Positions 1 through 5,999 of a stretch of DNA of 11,184 nt are shown piece by piece (position 1 is the first letter of the stretch; every line of letters begins with the position of its first letter). Both the position numbers and the translations under genes were made by a program. The DNA is from Paracoccaceae bacterium (GTDB lineage: Bacteria; Pseudomonadota; Alphaproteobacteria; Rhodobacterales; Rhodobacteraceae). The stretch lies in assembly GCA_029881635.1 (NCBI GenBank), contig JAOUMG010000021.1, positions 1 to 11,184 on the forward strand, written 5' to 3'. The notes under the pieces are model-generated. The model worked only from the letters and a program-made list of their open reading frames with translations. It did no database searches and had not been told where the DNA came from.

Positions 1-1044
1 CAGCCGCGCATAACCACGCAATACCTCAACCCCGAGCCCTTCATAACGCTCGACACTGTCATGCGGTTCGATCTTCGCAATAACCGCATGGATACGCTCA
101 AAGATCTTCTTGAATGAGAATTCAGGTGTAGAGGTATTGAGTCCGTAATGATCAGCGTGGCGCATTTTCTGGGCCAGTTTTGCGCTGGCGATCAGTGCTT
201 TGGACGGAACGCAGCCGTAGTTCAGGCAATCGCCGCCCATCTTGTGGGTTTCAATCAGCGTGACCTTGGCTTTGACCGCGGCGGCGATGTAGGACGAAAC
301 CAACCCGGCGGCCCCGGCCCCTATTACAATCAGGTTGCGATCGAATTTTGCAGGTCGTTCCCAACGGGCATAAACACGCCGACGCTTGATCGCCCCGATG
401 CCCAGTTTCGCAATCCATGGAAAGACCCCGAGTAATGCGAATGATATGATCAGTGGCAACGATAGGATGCCGGAAATCCCCTCAAGCTGGGCCAACTGTG
501 TGCCGGCATTTACATAGACGGCCGTCCCGGCAAGCATGCCAATCTGGCTGACGCAGTAAAATACCCATGCCTTGATCGGCGTCAGACCCATCAGCAGGTT
601 CACGGCAAAGAACGGAACTGCAGGAATCAGTCGCAGCGTGAAAAGGTAAAACCCGCCATCACGGGCAATCCCGTCATTGATGCTGCTGATGCGCGATCCG
701 AACCGTTCCTGAACCCAATCGCGCAAAAAATAGCGCGCCGCCAGAAAGGCAATGGTTGCCCCAATCGAAGAGGCGAATGAAACCAGAAAAAGCCCCCAGC
801 CAAAGCCAAACAAGGCCCCGGCGGCCAGGGTCATCCATACTGCCAGCGGTAGGGAAAGTGCCGTGACCGCTACATAGGCAACGAAAAAGATCAACGCGGT
901 GAGAATGGGCCGAGCAGTGCGCTGATCATCGATCTCAGAAAGCTGCGCACGCAGCATATCGATATCGACCGGATGCTTGATCAGGTAAATAATCACCGCC
1001 GCTACAGCAATGGCGACGACGGCAAATCCGATTGGCTTTTTCAT
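1..1044 (-). CDS. TVP38/DedA-like membrane domain fused to FAD-dependent disulfide oxidoreductase (partial, C-terminus beyond left edge)
   Basis: 348 codons are visible. Residues 1-22 form a hydrophobic N-terminal helix. Residues about 46-215 hold several membrane segments with the TVP38/SNARE-associated (DedA-like) pattern, including an FxLRLIPAVPF motif at 135-145. From about residue 235 a pyridine-nucleotide disulfide oxidoreductase begins: the dinucleotide motif GAGAAG is at 242-247, an acidic Glu follows at the end of beta-2 (IET), and the redox pair is in GGDCLNYGCVPSK (Cys273, Cys278), as in mercuric reductase and dihydrolipoamide dehydrogenase. The NADH and dimerisation domains lie outside the window. 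This is probably an inner-membrane flavoprotein passing electrons from NAD(P)H to a disulfide or other acceptor; the substrate is unknown. The domain pairing is known in proteobacteria. The start at 1044 has only a weak GGAA ribosome binding site; an in-frame ATG at 1146 would add 34 charged residues. Confidence 0.9.
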   Translation of the reverse strand, partial: MKKPIGFAVVAIAVAAVIIYLIKHPVDIDMLRAQLSEIDDQRTARPILTALIFFVAYVAVTALSLPLAVWMTLAAGALFGFGWGLFLVSFASSIGATIAFLAARYFLRDWVQERFGSRISSINDGIARDGGFYLFTLRLIPAVPFFAVNLLMGLTPIKAWVFYCVSQIGMLAGTAVYVNAGTQLAQLEGISGILSLPLIISFALLGVFPWIAKLGIGAIKRRRVYARWERPAKFDRNLIVIGAGAAGLVSSYIAAAVKAKVTLIETHKMGGDCLNYGCVPSKALIASAKLAQKMRHADHYGLNTSTPEFSFKKIFERIHAVIAKIEPHDSVERYEGLGVEVLRGYARL

Positions 1045-1255
1045 GCGCGTTGTTCCGTGCGCATGGTATTGTCCTTCAGGTCCCGCGACCTGTCGCAGGT
1101 GTTCATCTCGCTCGTCATTGGCTTCCCGTTCCTCATCCCAGCCCATCTGTACCAAGTCGATGGCCCGCGCCAAGTGCGTTACAACGATGTCCGCATCTCG
1201 TGATCACGCTGCAATCTATTAATTCGACTGGCCAGGCCGTTTGCGGGCAAATTTT

Positions 1256-1281
1256 AGGGCGCCCAAGTCATTGGGCGCCCT
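1256..1281. terminator. Strong GC-rich hairpin, likely terminator of the small secreted-protein gene
   Basis: A perfect 11-bp inverted repeat (AGGGCGCCCAA / TTGGGCGCCCT) encloses a GTCA loop. It begins 20 nt after the stop of the minus-strand gene at 1302-1535, which is the normal place for an intrinsic terminator. The plus-strand copy is followed by TTTT and the minus-strand copy by TAAAATTT, so the U-tract is better on the plus strand although no plus-strand gene lies to its left. It also separates the small gene from the oxidoreductase gene downstream on the same strand. Confidence 0.65.
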
Positions 1282-1301
1282 TTTGCAACATGGTGCGACG
1301 A

Positions 1302-1535
1302 TCAGTTTAGCAAAATTGCGCGAATTTGCCCGGCGCGGTTTCTGTTGTCGCTGAAAAGGATGGCTTCGATTGCATTGACCTGGGCGGAGGTCAGGTTGTC
1401 AAAGTTACCGTTTGGAACAATGCGTTCGGCTTCTGCTTTCGATGTTTCGGGCAGCACGTCTGCGGGTGTTGACATGGCCATGACGGATCCTGCTGTGACG
1501 GCAATCAGGCTTGCGACTGCTAGAATGTGTTTCAT
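1302..1535 (-). CDS. Small predicted secreted/periplasmic protein, function unknown (77 aa)
   Basis: I do not recognise a named family. The protein starts with Met-Lys-His and a hydrophobic stretch (ILAVASLIAVTAGSVMA) that looks like a Sec signal peptide with likely cleavage after Ala20, leaving about 57 residues. The mature part is acidic at first (PADVLPETSKAEAERI), then has NFDNLTSAQVNAIEAILFSDN and ends RAGQIRAILLN. There are no cysteines and no second membrane segment. It looks like the short helical exported proteins common in Rhodobacteraceae. A very good ribosome binding site (AAGGAA, 1541-1546) lies 5 nt before the ATG, and a hairpin follows the stop, so it is probably a single-gene transcript. 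Repeat motifs upstream (1585-1648) may control it. Real-gene confidence is good; function is open. Confidence 0.75.
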   Translation of the reverse strand: MKHILAVASLIAVTAGSVMAMSTPADVLPETSKAEAERIVPNGNFDNLTSAQVNAIEAILFSDNRNRAGQIRAILLN

Positions 1536-1584
1536 GATGTTTCCTTTTGGTGGGTTGTTTGTCGATTTCGGGATCTCTTTCCCC

Positions 1585-1605
1585 GTGATCCCAATCTGGG
1601 GTCAC
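1585..1605. promoter_or_regulatory. Imperfect 9-bp dyad, candidate operator or 5'-UTR hairpin
   Basis: GTGATCCCA and TGGGGTCAC flank ATC; eight of nine pairs match. The dyad lies 50-70 bp upstream of the small secreted-protein start, on its promoter side. It could be a protein-binding site or a hairpin in that gene's leader. There is no U-tract, so it is not a terminator. Confidence 0.35.
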
Positions 1606-1617
1606 ACAGTTGAAAAT

Positions 1618-1648
1618 GAAAATCACAGTCGGATCGCGGAAAATCACA
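1618..1648. repeat. Two exact GAAAATCACA repeats with 21-bp period, candidate tandem operator
   Basis: The decamer GAAAATCACA occurs at 1618-1627 and 1639-1648, start-to-start 21 bp, so both copies face the same side of the helix two turns apart. They lie about 85-115 bp upstream of the small minus-strand gene. The spacing suggests paired sites for a direct-repeat binder, such as a response regulator; which protein would bind is unknown. Confidence 0.35.
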
Positions 1649-1795
1649 CCGATTTGTCGCGCCGAGGGCTTGAATTTCTGGTTGGCGCATGTTCGGGCTA
1701 ATGCACTGGAAAATAAGAGTGAAACAGGTTTCAGAGGTTCACAAACCCGTTCATTTTCTCACAAGATTTCCGAAAATGGGGATATGCAGACAGGT

Positions 1796-1811
1796 TGTGC
1801 ATCCCTGCACA
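1796..1811. promoter_or_regulatory. Perfect TGTGCA-N4-TGCACA dyad, candidate operator
   Basis: A perfect 6-bp inverted repeat around TCCC, centred about 130 bp upstream of the three-domain gene at 1934 and about 270 bp from the small gene. Size and symmetry fit a dimeric helix-turn-helix regulator. No cognate regulator gene is adjacent, so assignment is open. Confidence 0.3.
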
Positions 1812-1933
1812 TGAATTTACACGCAACCTATGCTTTGCTTTGCATCTTTTCGGGTGGCCATTGCATCTGGGACCGTTGGAAATGATGTTGAATGCGGCTT
1901 CTGACGAGCCAATCAGCTGTATAGAGGGCGACC

Positions 1934-4900
1934 ATGTCTGCGTTTGACCAAAAACCCCCGGCAATTCCATCGGCAGAACTGGAAGCGCTGGCTTTTTCGC
2001 TCTACGGTCTTCGCGGTAAGGCGCAGCCACTGGTATCTGAACGCGATCAGAATGCGAAGCTTGATACAGACGGCGAAAGTTATGTTCTGAAACTTGCCAA
2101 TCCATCTGAAGATCCGGCCCAAATTGACCTTCAGAACGCCGCTTTGCTGCATCTGGAGAGAGCCGGCATCGAAGGTTTGCCCCGCCTGATCCGAACGGTT
2201 GAAGGTGCTGAAACAGGCACGACACAGGTTGACGGCAGGCCTTGCACAGTCAGATGCGTCAGTTGGCTTGATGGTCAGTTATTCAGCCAGGCGCCACGCA
2301 GCAAGGCGCAACTGACCAATCTGGGTGCATTCATGGGGCGGCTTACGCGCGGGCTTAAGGGGTTTGGCCATACTGCCGCCCATCGGGCCGATTTCCTTTG
2401 GGCGATGGATGAGGTTGGCGCGCTGCGCTGCTTTGCCGCCGATATTGCCGATGCTGACTGCCGGCGTCAGGTTACCGCGTTATTTGATCGGTATAATGAC
2501 CGGATCAAGCCGATCTTGCCTGAATTGCGTGGATCCGTCCTGCATCAGGATGGCAATGACAACAATATTATAGTTGATCCGGAGGCGCCCGAGCGGATCT
2601 GCGGCCTGATCGATTTTGGCGATATGTGTTTTGGCCGCACGATAAATGAACTGGCCATCACTTTGGCCTATGCGCTGCTGGATGCACCTGACCTCTACAC
2701 CACCGCACGCGCCGTAATTGCGGGATATGTGTCCGAATTCCCCATCGAAGAGCGCGAGGCGGATGTGCTTTATGATCTGATGCGCATGCGGCTGGTGGCC
2801 AGCATCTGCGTTTCATCCCGCCAGTCCAAACGGCACCCGGATAACAGTTATCTGCTGGTATCGCAGGTGCCGGCTGTCGATTTGCTTGGCCGGCTTGATC
2901 AGATTGATCCGGAATTCATGGTTTCGTTATGTCGCTGCGCCGCAGGGTTTCCGGCGACCCGCGGAGAGGCGGCTGTCAGAAAGTATCTGCAAGATGCCCC
3001 AACATCCCAGATGTTCCAAGCGCCGCTTGACCGGTCCGCCCGGCTCGCGGTTTTGACAGATGGCACCCATGAAGGGATGCCCGCGTTTTCCGACAGGGCC
3101 TTTGATGCGTGGTTTGTCAGGCAGCGGCCTGCAAAGCTGCCGGAAAATGTCGCCTTTTACGGGCTTGGGCCCTATGGCGAGGCGCGTTCAGTCTATGCAA
3201 CTGATCAGTTCGCCGATGCCGCCAGCCCGGAACGGCGGACGCGCCACCTTGGCATCGACGTATTTGCGCCGGCCATGACGCCGGTTCATGCTCCCTTGGC
3301 AGGAAAAGTTGCCTTTGTTGCCTACAATGCCGACCCGCTGGATTATGGAAATACCCTGATCCTTGAACATGAAACCACATGCGGTGTCAGGTTCTGGACC
3401 CTTTACGGCCATCTCGCCGGTACATTGCCCAAATTGATGAAGGTCGGTCAGTCCGTTGGTGCCGGTGATCTGATTGCCCATCTTGGCGATTGGCCGGAAA
3501 ATGGCGGCTGGGCGCCACATCTGCACTTTCAGGTGATGACCGATCTACTGTCGCAGCATCAGGGCAACTTCTTTGGGGTGGGGCATGACAGCCTTTGGGA
3601 TGTATGGTCTGGCATATGTATCGACCCCAATCTGATCCTGCGGCTGGCACCGGAAAGCTTCACAGTAGATCCTAGTTCACCGGAAAAACTGCTGGCCAGG
3701 CGCGCGCGGTCAATCGGTCCGTCGTTATCCATATCTTATGCCGAAAAGCTGAAGATCGTCCGGGGCATCGGACCATATCTGATCGATCATACTGGCCGCA
3801 AATTTCTGGATGCGGTGAACAACATCACCCATGTTGGCCATTGCCACCCCCATGTGGTTGACGCCATGGCACGTCAGGCCAGGATTTTGAACACCAATAC
3901 CCGTTATCTGAACGACCTGATGCTCGACTATTCCGCGCGGTTGACGGCAAAACTGCCGGAACCGCTTTCAGTCGCGTATTTCGTCAATTCCGGCACCGAA
4001 GCTAACGAATTGGCGTTGCGCATCGCCCGCAGCGCGACGGGCAAAAAATCGACCATCGTGCTTGACTGGGCCTATCACGGAAATTCCAGTGGGATGGTTG
4101 ATATCAGCCCATACAAGTTCAAACGCAAAGGCGGCTATCCTCAACCGGAGTTTGTCGAGATTGCCGATTTTCCTGACCCTTACCGCGGTACGCACAGGGG
4201 TATGTCGGAAGATGCCGGGTTAGCCTACGTAGCAGATGTTCAGCGTAAAATAGAGACTATTTCAGCCAAAACCGGCGATGGGCGGGCAGCGTTCATCGCG
4301 GAATCGATTTCGGGCGTCGGCGGGCAAGTGATTTATCCGGACGGGTATCTTAAGGCTGCTTACGCCCATATCCGCGCGGCGGGCGGGGTTTGTATCGCAG
4401 ACGAAGTTCAATGTGGCTTCGGCCGGGTCGGATCGCATTTCTGGGGGTTTGAATTGCAGGGGGTCGTCCCGGACATCGTTGTCATGGGCAAACCAATCGG
4501 CAATGGCCATCCTTTGGCGGCGGTTGTTACAACACCCGAACTCGCTGCCAGCTTTGCCAATGGCATGGAATATTTCAATTCCTTTGGGGGCAATCCGGTT
4601 TCCATGGCGATCGGAATGGCCGTTCTGGACGTAGTTGAGAATGAAGGCCTGCAGGAGGCTGCGCTTGAAACCGGGCAATACCTGTTGGAACGCTTTGCCG
4701 ATATGAAAACCCGACATGCGCTGATCGGAGATGTTCGGGGCAAAGGTCTGTTTCTGGGTATCGAACTTGTAGAAGATCACCAAAGCCTGACGCCCGCAAC
4801 GTCGCAAGCTGGGTTTGTGGTCAATCATATCCGTCAGCAGGGTGTTTTGGCCTCAACCGATGGCCCCATGGACAATGTCCTGAAGTTCAAGCCGCCTATG

Positions 4901-4978
4901 GTATTTGGACGCGCCGAGGCCGACATTCTTTGCACGGCACTTGAGCAGGCTTTCGGTGATCTCGGTCGCAAAGTTTGA
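1934..4978 (+). CDS. Three-domain fusion: APH-type kinase - M23 peptidase - class III aminotransferase/phospho-lyase (1,014 aa)
   Basis: Residues about 20-330 form an aminoglycoside-phosphotransferase/hydroxylysine-kinase-like fold with catalytic HQDGNDNN (Asp206, Asn211) and a DFG motif at 227-229. Residues about 400-560 form an M23 (LytM-like) domain with HLGID (His438, Asp442), YGH (His493) and HLH (His529, His531). Residues about 585-1010 form a PLP class III aminotransferase: SGTEAN at 686-691, IADEVQ with Asp823, and MGKPIGNG with the predicted PLP lysine Lys853. The last part resembles animal ethanolamine-phosphate and phosphohydroxylysine phospho-lyases (AGXT2L family), so kinase plus phospho-lyase could phosphorylate then eliminate an amino alcohol or hydroxy amino acid. 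The substrate is inferred only. No signal peptide is seen. From memory, this architecture and length match a conserved unnamed family in alphaproteobacteria (PRK06148 type). The start is supported by GAGGG at 1924-1928, 5 nt before the ATG. Confidence 0.92.
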   Translation: MSAFDQKPPAIPSAELEALAFSLYGLRGKAQPLVSERDQNAKLDTDGESYVLKLANPSEDPAQIDLQNAALLHLERAGIEGLPRLIRTVEGAETGTTQVDGRPCTVRCVSWLDGQLFSQAPRSKAQLTNLGAFMGRLTRGLKGFGHTAAHRADFLWAMDEVGALRCFAADIADADCRRQVTALFDRYNDRIKPILPELRGSVLHQDGNDNNIIVDPEAPERICGLIDFGDMCFGRTINELAITLAYALLDAPDLYTTARAVIAGYVSEFPIEEREADVLYDLMRMRLVASICVSSRQSKRHPDNSYLLVSQVPAVDLLGRLDQIDPEFMVSLCRCAAGFPATRGEAAVRKYLQDAPTSQMFQAPLDRSARLAVLTDGTHEGMPAFSDRAFDAWFVRQRPAKLPENVAFYGLGPYGEARSVYATDQFADAASPERRTRHLGIDVFAPAMTPVHAPLAGKVAFVAYNADPLDYGNTLILEHETTCGVRFWTLYGHLAGTLPKLMKVGQSVGAGDLIAHLGDWPENGGWAPHLHFQVMTDLLSQHQGNFFGVGHDSLWDVWSGICIDPNLILRLAPESFTVDPSSPEKLLARRARSIGPSLSISYAEKLKIVRGIGPYLIDHTGRKFLDAVNNITHVGHCHPHVVDAMARQARILNTNTRYLNDLMLDYSARLTAKLPEPLSVAYFVNSGTEANELALRIARSATGKKSTIVLDWAYHGNSSGMVDISPYKFKRKGGYPQPEFVEIADFPDPYRGTHRGMSEDAGLAYVADVQRKIETISAKTGDGRAAFIAESISGVGGQVIYPDGYLKAAYAHIRAAGGVCIADEVQCGFGRVGSHFWGFELQGVVPDIVVMGKPIGNGHPLAAVVTTPELAASFANGMEYFNSFGGNPVSMAIGMAVLDVVENEGLQEAALETGQYLLERFADMKTRHALIGDVRGKGLFLGIELVEDHQSLTPATSQAGFVVNHIRQQGVLASTDGPMDNVLKFKPPMVFGRAEADILCTALEQAFGDLGRKV

Positions 4979-5012
4979 GAAAGCGTAGCGCATCCCCAAA
5001 GCTGGAACTGAA

Positions 5013-5894
5013 TTAGCCTACCCGTCGTCGTGGGTCAGAAATGGCGCCGGGCCCGAACCGTTTGCGCAGGATCTGCAGCAAATGGCGGTGCATCGACCGG
5101 TGGCGATTGCGAATATGCATTCCGGCAAATATCGGCTGCGGGATTGGCGGCGCCCCAACCACCATCTTGCAGGTGCCCACCTGCACCAATTCCTGCGCTG
5201 ATTGCCGCAGGACGTAAGCTGTTCCACCCAGTGATCCGATCAACGCGACCATGGCAGCGTTCTGTCCAATCGACAGGCTTGCTGTCGCAAGGTCCGGATG
5301 CAGCGCCGCATGTATATGGGGAATAGCGTCGGAATAATGCGGCATAATGTAGGTGTCGCGACTTACTTCGGACAGGCGATCTGTCTCAGTTGAAACCATG
5401 AGGTATGTGATTTCACCGAGCGTTTCGAAATAAAGATCCGCATGATAGCGCGGAGAAAAGAGAATCGCGAAATCCTCCACGCCGGTTGTCAGGTCAGCGC
5501 TCATCTGCGCGGAATAATCGGCCTCAAAGAAAAACGCGGTATCTGGCAGGGCCGCGCGGAAATCACGGATCAGTTCGCTGAAATGGATGCCGACCAGATC
5601 ATGCTGAATGCCAATCCGCATGGTCACAACGCCAGCGCCGGGATCGCCCAGCGCATGACGTGCTTCGGTCCAGCCATGTAGCAGGGAGCGTGCATGGGGC
5701 GCAAAGCGCAAACCGTCTGTGGTCAGCTGTGTGCCCGCCCTTGAACGAATGAACAATCGTCGCCCAAGAACGTTTTCGAGCGCTTTGATGCGACCGGAAA
5801 TGGTCGATTGAGTTACCCGCAACCGATCTGCCGTGCGGTTGAAGCTGCGCGTTTCACAAAGGTCGAGAAAGGTTTCAATAAGGTCGATCTGCAT
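5013..5894 (-). CDS. LysR-type transcriptional regulator (293 aa)
   Basis: The N-terminal 60 residues carry the LysR winged helix-turn-helix (FLDLCETRSFNRTADRL, then VTQSTISGRIKALENVLG and RLFIRS). Residues from about 90 to 290 are the periplasmic-binding-like effector domain. The length is normal for the family. It is transcribed away from the FAD/GcvT operon starting at 6000, and the shared 105-bp gap holds a perfect T-N11-A dyad, so it is most likely that operon's activator and its own repressor. The effector would be expected to be the pathway substrate or an intermediate; that is inference. The ribosome binding site is weak (AGAGA, 5 nt before the ATG) and its edge touches the dyad. The gene converges on the 1934-4978 gene with 34 bp between stops and no visible terminator. 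Confidence 0.93.
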   Translation of the reverse strand: MQIDLIETFLDLCETRSFNRTADRLRVTQSTISGRIKALENVLGRRLFIRSRAGTQLTTDGLRFAPHARSLLHGWTEARHALGDPGAGVVTMRIGIQHDLVGIHFSELIRDFRAALPDTAFFFEADYSAQMSADLTTGVEDFAILFSPRYHADLYFETLGEITYLMVSTETDRLSEVSRDTYIMPHYSDAIPHIHAALHPDLATASLSIGQNAAMVALIGSLGGTAYVLRQSAQELVQVGTCKMVVGAPPIPQPIFAGMHIRNRHRSMHRHLLQILRKRFGPGAISDPRRRVG

Positions 5895-5903
5895 GACGGT
5901 CTC

Positions 5904-5922
5904 TAATCGGTGTTACCGATTA
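5904..5922. promoter_or_regulatory. LysR-type operator: perfect TAATCGGT-N3-ACCGATTA dyad (T-N11-A)
   Basis: Perfect 8-bp arms around GTT contain the classical TCGGT-N3-ACCGA T-N11-A core. The centre (5913) is about 65 bp upstream of the start predicted from the promoter at 5943-5971, the usual position of the LysR recognition site. It is also only 9 nt upstream of the LysR start codon, which suits autorepression. Confidence 0.75.
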
Positions 5923-5942
5923 ATAATCATGCGATGATCGAA

Positions 5943-5971
5943 TTGAAAGTGAAAGATTTTGCGTGGATAAT
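5943..5971 (+). promoter_or_regulatory. Predicted sigma-70-type promoter of the FAD/GcvT operon
   Basis: TTGAAA (5943-5948), a 17-bp spacer and GATAAT (5966-5971) each match the consensus in five of six positions. The predicted transcript start near 5978 gives a leader of about 22 nt that holds the GGGGA ribosome binding site. The site lies directly downstream of the LysR dyad. Confidence 0.6.
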
Positions 5972-5988
5972 CCGCACGAGAAACCAGC

Positions 5989-5993
5989 GGGGA
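5989..5993 (+). promoter_or_regulatory. Ribosome binding site that sets the start at 6000
   Basis: GGGGA with a 6-nt spacer to the ATG at 6000. It decides against the in-frame GTG at 5910, which lies inside the LysR dyad and upstream of the predicted promoter. Confidence 0.7.
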
Positions 5994-5999
5994 TATGAC

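Larger units (their letters stand above)
1536..1933. other. Intergenic region (398 bp) between divergent genes, with repeat motifs but no further gene
   Basis: This stretch separates the small minus-strand gene from the three-domain plus-strand gene and must hold the promoters of both. I see no convincing coding frame, tRNA or mobile-element end. It contains the dyad at 1585-1605, a 10-bp direct repeat spaced 21 bp at 1618-1648 and the dyad at 1796-1811, each listed separately. No sigma-70 promoter stood out clearly enough to call on either strand. Confidence 0.6.

Noticed and set aside
4262..4828. Minus-strand frame (188 codons) under the aminotransferase domain
   Set aside because: Overlaps conserved PLP-enzyme motifs on the other strand and shows no domain of its own.
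4979..5012. Possible bidirectional terminator between the convergent fusion gene and the LysR gene
   Set aside because: The 34-bp gap has no inverted repeat with a U-tract.
5910..5999. In-frame GTG at 5910 as start of the first FAD/GcvT protein
   Set aside because: It lies inside the LysR dyad and before the predicted promoter, and adds 30 residues not found in the paralogue. The ATG at 6000 has a good ribosome binding site and gives equal paralogue lengths.
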